This document shows positions 1-13,110 of a stretch of DNA of 64,000 nucleotides, piece by piece. The position numbers were made by a program, and so were the translations under genes. A model generated the notes under the pieces. It ran no database searches and was not told the DNA's origin. It worked only from the letters and a program-made list of their open reading frames with translations. Every line of letters starts with the position of its first letter. Within the stretch, counting starts at the first letter, position 1. Source of the DNA: Streptomyces sp. NBC_01750 (GTDB lineage: Bacteria; Actinomycetota; Actinomycetes; Streptomycetales; Streptomycetaceae); assembly GCF_035918095.1 (NCBI RefSeq), contig NZ_CP109137.1, positions 6,512,001 to 6,576,000 on the forward strand, given 5' to 3'.

Positions 1-360
1 CCTGCGCCCGAGGAGAAGCCCAGCCCGGCCAAGTCCACGAGCAAGCCCGCCGACCCCAAGCCCGATCCCTCGGACAGCGCCATCGCGGCGGTGCCGAAGG
101 ACAAGGTGACGGTGAAGCTCTCCGTCCTGGACGACAAGAGCTGGATCTCCGCCAAGTCGCACAACGGCAAGTTGCTCTTCGACGGGACGCTGCTCAAGGG
201 CGAGTCCAGGACCTTCCAGGACGACGAGCGGGTCGATCTCATCCTCGGCAACGCCGGGGCGATCGAGCTGTTCGTGAACGGCAAGAAGGTCGAGGACCAG
301 TTCGAGACCGGTCAGGTCGAGCGGCTGTCGTACACAAAGGGCGACCCCGAGGTCGGCTGA
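1..360 (+). CDS. RodZ-like protein, C-terminal part (5' truncated by window)
   Basis: This is the 3' end of a gene that starts before the window; frame 1 is open from base 1. The visible 119 residues begin with a Pro/Lys/Ser/Asp-rich linker (about residues 1-30), followed by a compact beta-rich domain of the DUF4115 type found at the C terminus of RodZ-like cell-shape proteins. In those proteins an N-terminal cytoplasmic HTH and one membrane helix precede the periplasmic linker, but neither is visible here. The position directly before rimO is where Streptomyces and related genomes carry a RodZ-like HTH protein. Family assignment rests on the C-terminal fold pattern and on synteny. The upstream part is needed to confirm it. 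Confidence 0.7.
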   Translation, partial: PAPEEKPSPAKSTSKPADPKPDPSDSAIAAVPKDKVTVKLSVLDDKSWISAKSHNGKLLFDGTLLKGESRTFQDDERVDLILGNAGAIELFVNGKKVEDQFETGQVERLSYTKGDPEVG

Positions 361-438
361 CAGGCCGCTGCTGACGGGCGCCCCAGAGCGTGCGGAGGCC
401 CGGCAGCCCTCGGGGCCAGGGCGTGGGTCAGGACGAAG

Positions 439-444
439 TAGTCT
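439..444 (+). promoter_or_regulatory. Possible -10 hexamer for leaderless rimO
   Basis: TAGTCT lies 7 bases before the rimO ATG, so a transcript starting at the usual distance would begin at or next to the start codon. No convincing -35 is visible. This is one of several such arrangements in the window. Inference only. Confidence 0.35.
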
Positions 445-451
445 TGAGCCC

Positions 452-1918
452 ATGCCCGAACGCCGTACCGTCGCCCTTGTCACTCTTGGCTGCGCCCGTA
501 ACGAGGTGGACTCGGAGGAGCTGGCAGGCCGCTTGGCAGCGGACGGCTGGGAGCTCGTCGAGGAAGCCTCCGACGCGGATGTCGCAGTCGTCAACACCTG
601 CGGATTCGTCGAGGCCGCCAAGAAGGACTCCGTCGACGCCCTGCTGGAAGCCAACGATCTGAAGGACCACGGCAGAACCCAGGCCGTGGTCGCCGTCGGC
701 TGCATGGCCGAGCGGTACGGCAAGGAGCTCGCCGAGGCCCTGCCCGAGGCGGACGGGGTGCTCGGCTTCGACGACTACGCCGATATCTCCGACCGACTGC
801 AGACCATCCTCAATGGCGGTATCCATGCCTCCCACACCCCGCGCGACCGGCGGAAGCTGCTGCCGCTGAGCCCCGCCGAACGGCAGGACGCCACCGATGT
901 GGCGCTGCCCGGGCACGGGGAGGTCACGCCGGCGCCCGAGGACCTTCCCGAAGGTGTCGCTCCGGTGTCCGGGCCGCGTGCGCCGCTCCGGCGCCGCCTG
1001 GGTACCAGCCCTGTCGCGTCGGTGAAGCTCGCGTCCGGCTGCGACCGGCGCTGCTCCTTCTGCGCCATTCCGTCCTTCCGCGGCTCCTTCATCTCGCGCC
1101 GGCCCAGCGATGTGCTGGGCGAGACGCGCTGGCTGGCCGAGCAGGGCGTGAAGGAGATCATGCTGGTCTCCGAGAACAACACCTCGTACGGCAAGGACCT
1201 CGGCGACATCCGTCTGCTGGAGACCCTGCTTCCGGAGCTTTCCGAGGTGGACGGGATCGAGCGGGTGCGGGTCAGCTATCTGCAGCCCGCCGAGATGCGG
1301 CCCGGGCTGATCGACGTCCTGACCTCGACGCCCAAGATCGCGCCCTACTTCGACCTCTCGTTCCAGCACTCGGCGCCCGGCGTGCTGCGCGCGATGCGGC
1401 GCTTCGGTGACACCGAGCGGTTCCTCCAGCTGCTCGAGACGATCCGCGGCAAGGCACCGCAGGCCGGCGTGCGGTCCAACTTCATCGTCGGCTTCCCCGG
1501 CGAGACCGAGGCGGACTTCGCCGAGCTGGAACGCTTCCTCACCGGGGCGCGCCTGGATGCCATCGGCGTCTTCGGCTACTCCGACGAGGACGGCACCGAG
1601 GCCGTCTCGTACGACAACAAGCTCGACGCCGACGTGATCGCGGAGCGGCTCGACCATCTGTCGCGGATCGCGGACGAGCTGACCGCGCAGCGCGCCGAGG
1701 AGCGGCTCGGCGAGAGCCTCGAAGTGCTGGTCGAGTCGGTGGACGGCGAGGACGGTGCGGTGGGCCGCGCCGCGCACCAGGCGCCGGAGACGGACGGGCA
1801 GGTGGTCTTCACCACGAGCCGGGGACTTGTCCCCGGCCGTATGGTCGAGGCGAAGGTTGTGGGTACGGAAGGCGTCGACCTCGTGGCCGAGTGTCTTGAT
1901 GAGGAGGCGGGCAGATGA
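452..1918 (+). CDS. rimO: Ribosomal protein uS12 methylthiotransferase RimO
   Basis: A radical-SAM methylthiotransferase of 488 residues that adds a methylthio group to an aspartate of ribosomal protein S12 in the cytoplasm. The N-terminal MTTase domain holds the auxiliary cluster cysteines C14 (in LGCARN), C50 (NTCG) and C84 (VGCMAE). The radical-SAM CxxxCxxC is C197, C201, C204 in [12 protein letters not shown]-terminal TRAM-like domain follows. Sequence choice over MiaB comes from the [10 protein letters not shown] and [13 protein letters not shown] contexts and from the neighbours. An insertion of about 50 residues (roughly 125-180) separates the MTTase and SAM domains, as in actinobacterial RimO. 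The stop overlaps the pgsA start by 4 bases (ATGA), so the two are probably translationally coupled. Confidence 0.95.
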   Translation: MPERRTVALVTLGCARNEVDSEELAGRLAADGWELVEEASDADVAVVNTCGFVEAAKKDSVDALLEANDLKDHGRTQAVVAVGCMAERYGKELAEALPEADGVLGFDDYADISDRLQTILNGGIHASHTPRDRRKLLPLSPAERQDATDVALPGHGEVTPAPEDLPEGVAPVSGPRAPLRRRLGTSPVASVKLASGCDRRCSFCAIPSFRGSFISRRPSDVLGETRWLAEQGVKEIMLVSENNTSYGKDLGDIRLLETLLPELSEVDGIERVRVSYLQPAEMRPGLIDVLTSTPKIAPYFDLSFQHSAPGVLRAMRRFGDTERFLQLLETIRGKAPQAGVRSNFIVGFPGETEADFAELERFLTGARLDAIGVFGYSDEDGTEAVSYDNKLDADVIAERLDHLSRIADELTAQRAEERLGESLEVLVESVDGEDGAVGRAAHQAPETDGQVVFTTSRGLVPGRMVEAKVVGTEGVDLVAECLDEEAGR

Positions 1919-2601
1919 CCGGAGTGCCGGCATCCGCGGGCGGCACCGGTAGGCCGGCGCCCGGCGGGAAGCTGGGCGCTGCGGCCGTCAATCAGGCCAG
2001 CCTGTGGAATATCGCCAACATCCTCACCATGGTGCGGCTGGTTCTCGTACCGGGCTTCGTCATGCTGATGCTGCAGGACGGCGGCTACGACCCGGCCTGG
2101 CGTGCCTGGGCGTGGGCGGCCTTCGCCGTCGCCATGATCACCGACATCTTCGACGGCCATCTGGCACGTACGTACAACCTGGTCACCGACTTCGGGAAGA
2201 TCGCCGATCCGATCGCCGACAAGGCGATCATGGCCGCCGGGCTGATCTGCCTGTCGGCGCTCGGTGATCTGCCGTGGTGGGTGACCGGAGTCATTCTCTT
2301 CCGTGAGCTCGGGATCACGCTTATGCGGTTCTGGGTGATCCGGCACGGGATCATTCCGGCCAGCCGCGGCGGCAAGGTGAAGACGCTGGCGCAGGGCACG
2401 GCGGTGGGGATGTACGTCCTCGCGCTGACCGGGCCGCTGGCCACGCTGCGCTTCTGGGTGATGGCGCTCGCCGTCGTGCTGACGGTGGTCACCGGTCTCG
2501 ACTATGTGCGACAGGCGATTGTGCTGAGGCACCGGGGGCTCGCCGCGGAGCGCGCGGCCGCAGGGGACGCGGCGGCGGAGGAAGCGCGGGACGCACGGTG
2601 A
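1915..2601 (+). CDS. pgsA: CDP-diacylglycerol-glycerol-3-phosphate 3-phosphatidyltransferase
   Basis: An integral membrane enzyme of 228 residues that makes phosphatidylglycerophosphate from CDP-diacylglycerol and glycerol-3-phosphate, the committed step to phosphatidylglycerol and cardiolipin. The CDP-alcohol phosphotransferase signature is complete: D77, D80-G81, A84-R85, G94, D98, D102. Several hydrophobic helices follow. The first 25 residues are Gly/Ala/Pro-rich and probably unstructured. The start overlaps the rimO stop by 4 bases and the end overlaps the cinA start (GTGA), which is the standard actinobacterial order. A related CDP-alcohol transferase cannot be wholly excluded, but this location next to cinA is the PgsA position. 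Confidence 0.9.
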   Translation: MTGVPASAGGTGRPAPGGKLGAAAVNQASLWNIANILTMVRLVLVPGFVMLMLQDGGYDPAWRAWAWAAFAVAMITDIFDGHLARTYNLVTDFGKIADPIADKAIMAAGLICLSALGDLPWWVTGVILFRELGITLMRFWVIRHGIIPASRGGKVKTLAQGTAVGMYVLALTGPLATLRFWVMALAVVLTVVTGLDYVRQAIVLRHRGLAAERAAAGDAAAEEARDAR

Positions 2602-3107
2602 AGACGGCGGCTCGGGTGCTGGCGCTGCTCGCCGAGCGCGGCGAGACGCTTGCCGTCGCCGAGTCGCTGACCGGCGGCCTGGTGGCCGCCGAGCTCACCT
2701 CCGTACCCGGCGCGTCGAAGTCCTTCCGTGGCTCGGTCACGGCGTATGCGACGACTCTCAAGAGGGAAGTTCTACGGGTCGACGGGACCCTCCTGGCGGA
2801 GCGCGGTGCGGTGGATCCCGAGGTCGCACGGCAGATGGCGGCCGGAGTGCGGGACGTGCTGGGTGCCGGCTGGGGTATCGCGACCACGGGTGTGGCGGGG
2901 CCGGAGCCACAGGACGGACAGCCCGTCGGGACGGTCTATGTGGCCGTCGCGGGGCCGAACGGCGTGGAGAAAGTGGCCGCACTGCGGTTGAACGGTGGCC
3001 GGGCGGAAATCCGTAGAGAGTGTGTACGGAGCGTGCTCGAGCTGCTCTCCGGCGAACTGCACGAGAAGGCGCGGACACAGGATTCGGAACAGAACGGGGG
3101 GACTTGA
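2598..3107 (+). CDS. cinA: CinA-family nicotinamide-nucleotide amidohydrolase (short form)
   Basis: A 169-residue protein consisting only of the CinA C-terminal (PncC-type) domain, which deamidates nicotinamide mononucleotide to nicotinic acid mononucleotide in NAD recycling. The family motifs AESLTGG (near residues 21-27) and TGVAGP (near residue 98) are visible. The N-terminal molybdopterin-binding-like domain of long CinA proteins is absent, as in other actinobacterial copies. The start codon is GTG overlapping the pgsA stop by 4 bases. It lies between pgsA and clgR, as in many actinobacteria. The enzyme activity is inferred from the family. Confidence 0.88.
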   Translation: MKTAARVLALLAERGETLAVAESLTGGLVAAELTSVPGASKSFRGSVTAYATTLKREVLRVDGTLLAERGAVDPEVARQMAAGVRDVLGAGWGIATTGVAGPEPQDGQPVGTVYVAVAGPNGVEKVAALRLNGGRAEIRRECVRSVLELLSGELHEKARTQDSEQNGGT

Positions 3108-3216
3108 TGTTTGCAGCCCTGAGTGAACACGACATCGCTCCCCGCACGGCCGCGGCACGAGGCGGTACGGTGGGGCGTGAAGGATGCGGCTACGCGGTCC
3201 GAGGAGGGAGCCACCG

Positions 3217-3600
3217 ATGATTCTGCTCCGTCGCCTGCTGGGTGACGTGCTGCGTCGGCAGCGCCAGCGCCAGGGCCGTACTCTGCGCGAAGTCTCCTCG
3301 TCCGCCCGAGTATCGCTCGGCTATCTCTCCGAGGTGGAACGGGGGCAGAAGGAGGCTTCCTCCGAGCTGCTCTCCGCGATCTGCGACGCGCTTGACGTAC
3401 GGATGTCCGAGCTCATGCGCGAAGTGAGCGACGAGCTGTCACTGGCCGAACTGGCCGAGTCGGCAGCGGCGAGCGAACCGGTGCCTGCGCCAGTACGCCC
3501 GATGCTCAATTCCGTCTCCGTGACGTCGGTGGCGGGTGTGCCGACGGAGCGGGTGACCATCAAGGCACCTGCGGAGGCGGTCGACGTCGTCGCCGCCTGA
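3217..3600 (+). CDS. clgR: ClgR, HTH activator of Clp/Lon protease genes
   Basis: A 127-residue DNA-binding regulator with an XRE-type helix-turn-helix at about residues 9-65 ([20 protein letters not shown] core). In Streptomyces ClgR activates clp and lon protease genes and is itself degraded by ClpP. The protein ends in Val-Val-Ala-Ala, and a C-terminal Ala-Ala is the kind of exposed degron needed for that proteolysis. The ATG at 3217 is preceded by a strong Shine-Dalgarno (GAGGAGGGAG, 3201-3210). An in-frame upstream ATG at 3184 lacks one and would add 11 residues. A perfect 34-base palindrome follows the stop. Position behind pgsA-cinA matches clgR in actinobacteria. Confidence 0.9.
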   Translation: MILLRRLLGDVLRRQRQRQGRTLREVSSSARVSLGYLSEVERGQKEASSELLSAICDALDVRMSELMREVSDELSLAELAESAAASEPVPAPVRPMLNSVSVTSVAGVPTERVTIKAPAEAVDVVAA

Positions 3601-3633
3601 TCCGTACGGCCCTGTACGGCTTGGTTTGAGCTG

Positions 3634-3667
3634 AGCCCCGACTGGTACTCGAGTACCAGTCGGGGCT
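3634..3667 (+). terminator. Perfect 34-bp palindrome after clgR
   Basis: An uninterrupted palindrome centred on CTCGAG between 3650 and 3651, with 17-base arms beginning AGCCCCGACTGG. It is followed by TTT only. It most likely ends clgR transcription by hairpin formation, as is common in high-GC genomes that lack long U tracts. Because it is perfectly symmetrical, a protein-binding role is the alternative. Confidence 0.75.
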
Positions 3668-3759
3668 TTCGCATTCCCTGGATGCCCGTTTTTGGGTGTT
3701 CGTGTCATCGTGGATGGTGTCTGCGGAGCCAGTAGCTGTGAACCGAGTGGAGGACGCGG

Positions 3760-4230
3760 ATGTCTGTCGTGAAGAGCCCTCTGTCCGATGTGGACCTCAA
3801 GACGGTCGGCGACGCGCTGCGTGGCGCTCTCGTGGACCTGGTGGATCTCTCGCTGGTGGCGAAGCAGGTCCACTGGAATGTGGTCGGCCCGCGCTTCAGG
3901 TCGGTCCATCTGCAGCTCGACGAGGTCGTGGATACCGCACGGATGCACTCCGACACGGTCGCCGAGCGGGCGTCGGCGGTCGGGGTGACACCGGACGCGC
4001 GGGCCGCGACGGTGGCGGCGCAGAGCGCGATCCACTCGGTGCCGGAGGGATGGATCAAGGACACGGACGCCGTGCAGATCCTGGTGGACGCGCTGGGCGC
4101 GGTGATCGCGCGGATGCGCGACCGGATCGCGGCGACGGGTGATCCGGATCCGGTGAGCCAGGACATCCTGATCGGGCTCACGGCGGACCTGGAGAAGCAC
4201 GCGTGGATGTTCCAGGCGGAGAGCGCGTAG
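3760..4230 (+). CDS. dps: Dps-family ferritin-like DNA-protection protein
   Basis: A 156-residue member of the Dps family, which forms dodecamers, oxidises and stores iron and protects DNA against oxidative damage. All ferroxidase ligands of the inter-subunit site are present: H38 (in VHWN), H50, D54, D65 and E69 (in AERA). There is a short N-terminal tail but no long basic tail, so DNA binding, if any, depends on that tail or the surface. It is separated from clgR by a terminator-like palindrome and is probably transcribed alone. Streptomyces carry several Dps paralogues, and which one this corresponds to is judged only by synteny. Confidence 0.92.
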   Translation: MSVVKSPLSDVDLKTVGDALRGALVDLVDLSLVAKQVHWNVVGPRFRSVHLQLDEVVDTARMHSDTVAERASAVGVTPDARAATVAAQSAIHSVPEGWIKDTDAVQILVDALGAVIARMRDRIAATGDPDPVSQDILIGLTADLEKHAWMFQAESA

Positions 4231-4445
4231 GCGGATGCGCTGTGGCCGGGCCGGCCCGGCTGCTTTGACGGCCGTGGCGAGGGCGGCGGCAAAGGAGGCT
4301 CTCCAGGACTGCGGACTTCGGCTTCTCGTCGCACTCTGGAGTGATGGGAAGTGAGGGGACCGGCGCGCTGTGCGCCGGGTTGTCCACCTGTGCGCCCTCC
4401 CAGCAGGTGATCGCGCCGGTCTAGCGTGGGCCGGAGGAGGCAGCC

Positions 4446-4685
4446 ATGGCAGTACGTGGGATGGCTCTCGTGCCGGTGGTCGCTCTCGGGCTCGTGGCGG
4501 GCGGGCTGTGGTGGTGGGCCGTGCTGCGGCTGGTGCTCGTGCCGCAGCAGGCGGGGCTCGTCGAGGGCGCGCTGGTGGCGGGCGGGTGGGGGCTGAGTCT
4601 GCTTCCGGTGCATGTGACGGCCGGCCGCGAGATCACCATGGCATCGCGACGCCGCCGTTCGGGCGGAGAATCTGGCCCGTCGTGA
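4446..4685 (+). CDS. Small two-helix membrane protein, function unknown
   Basis: A 79-residue protein with two predicted membrane segments (about residues 6-30 and 38-56) and a basic, Arg-rich cytoplasmic-type tail. The ATG is preceded by GGAGGAGG at good spacing. No recognisable domain. Its 3' end overlaps the end of the convergent SDR gene (which ends at 4633) by about 50 bases, so the two transcripts are antisense to each other at their ends. High GC with strong third-position bias supports it being real. I cannot assign a function. Confidence 0.6.
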   Translation: MAVRGMALVPVVALGLVAGGLWWWAVLRLVLVPQQAGLVEGALVAGGWGLSLLPVHVTAGREITMASRRRRSGGESGPS

Positions 4686-5397
4686 AGGACGACGCGTCGG
4701 ATGCCAGATGAAGGACCGTATGGGCGATGTCCTCCGGCTCGCCGACGCGGCGGAGCGGGGACATCCGGACCATCGTCGCCTCGGCCCTCTGCTGGAGTAC
4801 CTCGTCGTGGCGGTCGGTCATAGGGGTGCGGATCCAGCCGGGGGCGACGGCGTTGACGCGGATGGAGTGCGGACCGAGCTCGGTCGCGAGGGTCTTGGTG
4901 AGCTGCACCACCGCCGCTTTGGCCACGCTGTAGCAGAGCAGACCGGCATTCGCGGCGTCGACGGCACCCGAGGCCATGGTGACGATGGAGCCGCGGGTGC
5001 CCGCGGCGATCATGGCGTGGGCCGACTCCTGGCAGGCGTACAGAATCCCTTTGAAGTTGACCGTGAGGACGCGGTCGAGATCCTCGTCCCTCGTCTCCAG
5101 GACCGTGCTGCTGTGCATGATGCCGGCCACCGCCGCCATGACGTCGAGCCGGTCCACGCTCGCGATTGCGGCCTTGAGCCGGGCACGGTCGGTGACGTCG
5201 AGGGTGTGGGTGCGTGCGGCGCCGCCCGCGTCGGTGATCAGGGCCCGGGTCTCGTGGAGGCCGTTCTCGTCGAGGTCGGCGCAGTGGACGGTGGCGCCCG
5301 CCTCGGCGAGGAGGACGGCGGAGGCGCGGCCGATGCCGCTGGCGGCGCCGGTGACGAACGCGGTGCGGCCGGAGAGGTCGTACGCCTTGATGGCCAT
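4633..5397 (-). CDS. Short-chain dehydrogenase/reductase (SDR)
   Basis: A classical SDR of 254 residues, an NAD(P)(H)-dependent oxidoreductase with unknown substrate. The cofactor motif TGAASGIG starts at residue 16, an NAG-like turn appears as VAG, and the catalytic YxxxK is YSVAK. The C terminus carries the usual GQILRPNGG motif. The ATG at 5397 gives the typical SDR N terminus. An in-frame TTG at 5433 overlaps the stop of the upstream nei gene (TTGA) and would add 12 residues. The -35/-10-like pair directly upstream would make a leaderless transcript starting at the ATG. It lies last in the minus-strand lhr-nei-SDR run. Confidence 0.88.
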   Translation of the reverse strand: MAIKAYDLSGRTAFVTGAASGIGRASAVLLAEAGATVHCADLDENGLHETRALITDAGGAARTHTLDVTDRARLKAAIASVDRLDVMAAVAGIMHSSTVLETRDEDLDRVLTVNFKGILYACQESAHAMIAAGTRGSIVTMASGAVDAANAGLLCYSVAKAAVVQLTKTLATELGPHSIRVNAVAPGWIRTPMTDRHDEVLQQRAEATMVRMSPLRRVGEPEDIAHTVLHLASDASSFTTGQILRPNGGVAMPW

Positions 5398-5403
5398 GCG
5401 GGG

Positions 5404-5433
5404 ACCGTACGACCGTATCTGACGGATCGTCAA
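5404..5433 (-). promoter_or_regulatory. Candidate leaderless promoter of the SDR gene
   Basis: On the minus strand TTGACG (5433-5428) is followed after 18 bases by TACGGT (5409-5404), and the SDR ATG starts 6 bases further. The -35 overlaps the last codon and stop of nei, so the SDR gene may be expressed both with nei and on its own. Confidence 0.5.
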
Positions 5434-6239
5434 CTACTGGGCCCTGTCTGGCAGCGAGGGCACCAGTAGGTGGGGCGTTCACGGCTGCCGTCGCCCTGGT
5501 CGGCCTTGCGGATGGCAGTGCCGCAGCGGGGGCAGGGGTGACCCTCACGGCCGTAGACATACAGCAGCTGGTCCGGTCGGGAGGTGCCGCTGGTGGCCGT
5601 AGTGCGGCGGGCCGGGCGGTCCTTGTTGGCCTCGAGGAGCCGGTGGGCGGTACGGACGAGCCGCTCGGGAATGCCGGCGGGCAGCTCGCCGATGGGGAGC
5701 CAGGGAGTCGCGCGGGCCAGGAAGGCCAGCTCCGACTTGTAGACATTGCCGATGCCCGCGAGGTTGCGCTGGTCCATGAGGGCCTCACCGAGAGGGCGGG
5801 CGGGGTCGGCGAGCAGATTGGCCAGAGCGGCGTGCGGATCCCAGTCGGGGCCGAGAATGTCCGGGCCGAGATGGCCCACGGCCTGCTCCTCGTCGGCCGT
5901 GCGCAGCAGCTCCAGGACGGGGAGCCGGTATCCGACGGCGGTGTACGCGGCGTTGCCGAGGATGGCACGGATCTGGTGCGTGGGGCCGCCCCGCCAGCGC
6001 TGCCCGGAGCCGTACACCTGCCAGGAGCCGTCCATCCGCAGGTGCGAGTGCAGTGTGAGGCCGCCCTCGATGCGGGTCAGGAGATGCTTGCCGCGCGGGG
6101 TGACATCCAGGACGGCAAGGCCGGTGAGATCGGCGGTGGCGAAACGCGGGACGCGCAGGTCGGACCGGGTCAGGACCTGCCCGGCAAGGGCGGTGTGCAG
6201 GCGCTGGGCGGTCTGCCAGACGGTGTCTCCTTCGGGCAT
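5430..6239 (-). CDS. nei: Fpg/Nei-family DNA glycosylase / AP lyase
   Basis: A 269-residue base-excision repair enzyme that removes oxidised bases and cleaves the abasic site. The protein starts MPEGDTVW: after Met removal Pro is the nucleophile and Glu the catalytic acid, as in Nei-type enzymes, which fixes the start at 6239 rather than the ATGs a few codons upstream. An H2TH region contains QRNLAGIGNVYKSE, and the C-terminal zinc finger is CPRCGT with YWCPRC. The sequence resembles actinobacterial Nei2-like proteins more than Fpg. It follows lhr on the same strand, a common pairing of repair genes in Streptomyces. Confidence 0.93.
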   Translation of the reverse strand: MPEGDTVWQTAQRLHTALAGQVLTRSDLRVPRFATADLTGLAVLDVTPRGKHLLTRIEGGLTLHSHLRMDGSWQVYGSGQRWRGGPTHQIRAILGNAAYTAVGYRLPVLELLRTADEEQAVGHLGPDILGPDWDPHAALANLLADPARPLGEALMDQRNLAGIGNVYKSELAFLARATPWLPIGELPAGIPERLVRTAHRLLEANKDRPARRTTATSGTSRPDQLLYVYGREGHPCPRCGTAIRKADQGDGSRERPTYWCPRCQTGPSS

Positions 6240-6333
6240 GGCATCCATGATGCGGGACATGGCGGGCCGGGGTCAGCGGCTCGTGCTCAGCGGCCCGGGG
6301 GCAGCGACTTATGGGCGCTCAGGGGCCTGGGCG

Positions 6334-10968
<4,635 letters not shown>

Positions 10969-11059
10969 GCCCTCCATCGTGCACCGTGCCACTGACAATC
11001 AGCGGCCCAGGTCAGGGACGCGCAGGTCAGCCACGATGCCGCCGGAGCACAATGGCTGC

Positions 11060-11920
11060 ATGGGGCGCCTGATACCGCACGAGTGGGCGAGGCACTGGCA
11101 GTACGAGGAACTGCCGGGCCTCGATCTGCTGCGTGCCCGCTATGTCCAGCACACCTTTCCTCGCCACAGCCACGAGGGCTTCACCTTCGGCGCGGTCACC
11201 GGCGGTCTCGAGGACGTGAGTCTGCCGGACGGAATCATCCGGGCAGGCCCCGGAACCGTCGTCATGATCAACCCGGAGGTGCCGCACGCCGCCCGCGCCG
11301 GGGTCCCCGAAGGCTGGACGTACGCCACTCTCTATCCCTCCGTGGAGCTCGTCTCCGACATCGCCGGGGCCGTGACCACGCTCCGCGGCACCCCCGGATT
11401 CGCCGAGACGATCGTCGAGGATCCGGAGACCGCCGAGCTGATCCGCGGGGTGCACCGGGCGGCGGAGGAAGGCAACGCACTGGCCGCCGACAGCCTGTTG
11501 CGCATCGCCGTGGCCCGGCTACTCAGCCGCCACGGAAGCGCCCTTCCCTCCCGTGCGCCCACGGCCTCCGGTGCCCGCACCGCCGCCCTCGCCAAGCAGC
11601 TCCTCGAGGAGCGGTTGGCCGAGCCGCCCTCGCTGGAGCAACTGGCGCAGGAGCTCGGCACCAGCCCCTTCGCGCTGCTGCGCGCCTTCAAGGCGGAGTA
11701 CGGCATGCCGCCGCACACCTGGCTCACCGACGCGCGCGTGCGCCGCGCCCGCCACCTCCTGGAGGCAGGCACAGCGCCCGCCGAGGCGGCCGTCGCCGTC
11801 GGCTTCACCGACCAGCCGCATCTGAACCGGCACTTCACCCGGATCGTCGGCGTCCCGCCCGGGGCGTACCGCAAGGAGCGCGCAAGAACGTACAAGACCA
11901 CCCGCGAGCGCCCCACGTAA
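11060..11920 (+). CDS. AraC-family transcriptional regulator
   Basis: A 286-residue regulator. The N-terminal cupin-like domain (about 1-140; RHSHEGF and PEVPHAAR histidine-containing stretches) probably senses a small molecule, and the C-terminal region has two HTH motifs (SLEQLAQELG and AEAAVAVGFTDQPHLNRHF). The start at ATG 11060 gives the usual N terminus of this group. A CACAAT hexamer 6 bases upstream could make the transcript leaderless. It is 11 bases ahead of azlC on the same strand, so it is likely co-transcribed with, and a regulator of, the branched-chain amino-acid exporter genes. Ligand unknown. Confidence 0.88.
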   Translation: MGRLIPHEWARHWQYEELPGLDLLRARYVQHTFPRHSHEGFTFGAVTGGLEDVSLPDGIIRAGPGTVVMINPEVPHAARAGVPEGWTYATLYPSVELVSDIAGAVTTLRGTPGFAETIVEDPETAELIRGVHRAAEEGNALAADSLLRIAVARLLSRHGSALPSRAPTASGARTAALAKQLLEERLAEPPSLEQLAQELGTSPFALLRAFKAEYGMPPHTWLTDARVRRARHLLEAGTAPAEAAVAVGFTDQPHLNRHFTRIVGVPPGAYRKERARTYKTTRERPT

Positions 11921-11930
11921 TGTCCGCGTC

Positions 11931-12773
11931 GTGGCAGAACAGACAGCTCCCCCAGAGAGTCACCCGAAGACTCCCCCAGTGATACGCACCACCGCGGAGT
12001 CCGTGGCCAAGCCGGACTCGGCCGTCGTACGCGATGCGCTCGGCGTCGGCATCGCCGTCGGCCTGTCCGGCTTCGCCTTCGGCGTGACCTCCGCGGGATC
12101 CGGACTCAGCCTGCTGCAGACCTGTGCGCTCAGCCTGCTGGTTTTCACCGGCGCCTCGCAATTCGCGCTGGTCGGTGCGATCGCGGCGGGCGGCAATCCG
12201 CTCGCCGCCGCCGCGGGCGCCTTCTTCCTCGGCGTACGCAACACCTTCTACGGGCTCCGGCTGTCCCAGCTGCTCGCTCTGCCCCGCTTCGTACGACCCT
12301 TCGCGGCGCACTGGGTCATCGACGAGACCACGGCCGTCGCCCTCGCCCAGCCCACGCGGCGCGCCGTGCGCCTCGGCTTCACCGTCACCGGGCTGACCCT
12401 GTACGTGCTGTGGAACCTCACCACGCTCCTGGGGGCGCTCGGAGCCGAAGCCATCGGCGACACCAACGCCTGGGGGCTGGACGCCGCAGGACCTGCGGTC
12501 TTCCTCGCGCTCCTCGCGCCCATGCTGCGTACGACGACCGAGCGTGCTGTCGCAGGGCTGGCGGTGATCCTGGGGCTCGGGTTCCTGCCGGTGCTGCCCG
12601 CCGGAGTGCCGGTGCTGGTCGCCGCGCTGGCCGCGCCCGCAGTCCTCTGGTTCAAGGGCCGCACGATCGCCGACAGCAAGAGCAGCGACGGCACGAAGAG
12701 CGTCGGCACGAAGAGCGTCGGCACGAAGACAGAAAGCAAGAAGGCGGACAGCACGAAGGGTGAGGACCGTTGA
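11931..12773 (+). CDS. azlC: AzlC-family branched-chain amino acid exporter, large subunit
   Basis: A 280-residue integral membrane protein with about five hydrophobic segments between residues 35 and 245, matching AzlC/YgaZ, which with the small AzlD/YgaH subunit exports branched-chain amino acids or analogues. The ASQFALVGA and FFLGVRNTFYGLRLS stretches are family hallmarks. The C-terminal 35 residues are hydrophilic, Lys/Ser/Thr-rich and contain a short internal repeat. The start is GTG at 11931. The stop overlaps the azlD start (TTGA), indicating coupling. Substrate is inferred from the family. Confidence 0.88.
   Translation: MAEQTAPPESHPKTPPVIRTTAESVAKPDSAVVRDALGVGIAVGLSGFAFGVTSAGSGLSLLQTCALSLLVFTGASQFALVGAIAAGGNPLAAAAGAFFLGVRNTFYGLRLSQLLALPRFVRPFAAHWVIDETTAVALAQPTRRAVRLGFTVTGLTLYVLWNLTTLLGALGAEAIGDTNAWGLDAAGPAVFLALLAPMLRTTTERAVAGLAVILGLGFLPVLPAGVPVLVAALAAPAVLWFKGRTIADSKSSDGTKSVGTKSVGTKTESKKADSTKGEDR
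12690..12728 (+). repeat. 15-bp tandem repeat in the azlC tail
   Basis: The unit GGCACGAAGAGCGTC occurs twice in full (12690-12704, 12705-12719) and once partly (12720-12728). It encodes the repeated GTKSV in the hydrophilic C-terminal tail of AzlC. Being a multiple of three it can expand or contract without a frameshift. Confidence 0.9.
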
Positions 12774-13078
12774 GCATCTGGATCGCGATCGCGGCGACCG
12801 CCGTCGGCTGCTACCTCGTGAAGCTGGTCGGACTGCTCGTCCCCGCCGACACCCTCGAGCGACCCCTGGTCCAGCGGCTGGCCGCCCTGCTGCCCGTCGC
12901 CCTGCTGGCCGCGCTCACCGCTCAGCAGACCTTCAGCGCCGACAACTCCCTCGTCCTCGACGCACGGGCCGCGGGGCTTGCCGCGGCAGCGCTCGCGCTG
13001 GTCCTGCGTGCCCCCTTCCTGGTGGTTGTCGGGGCGGCGGTGGCGGTCACGGCGGGCGTGCGCGCACTCGGGGGCTGA
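12770..13078 (+). CDS. azlD: AzlD-family branched-chain amino acid exporter, small subunit
   Basis: A 102-residue membrane protein with three to four hydrophobic segments, typical of AzlD/YgaH, the partner of AzlC. The start is TTG at 12770, overlapping the azlC stop by 4 bases, with azlC's final codons providing the ribosome loading. Family hallmark is the LVPADTLERPLVQRLAALLP region at about residues 23-42. Together with azlC and the AraC gene it forms a three-gene unit. Confidence 0.87.
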   Translation: MSIWIAIAATAVGCYLVKLVGLLVPADTLERPLVQRLAALLPVALLAALTAQQTFSADNSLVLDARAAGLAAAALALVLRAPFLVVVGAAVAVTAGVRALGG

Positions 13079-13110
13079 CCACAGGAGGCCGACAACGGCG
13101 GCCGGTCGCG

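Noticed and set aside
428..1933. 501-codon open frame on the minus strand over rimO
   Set aside because: It is antisense to rimO, has no domain and results from high third-position GC.
12690..12728. CRISPR-like repeat
   Set aside because: Contiguous 15-bp in-frame repeats without spacers; a coding tandem repeat.
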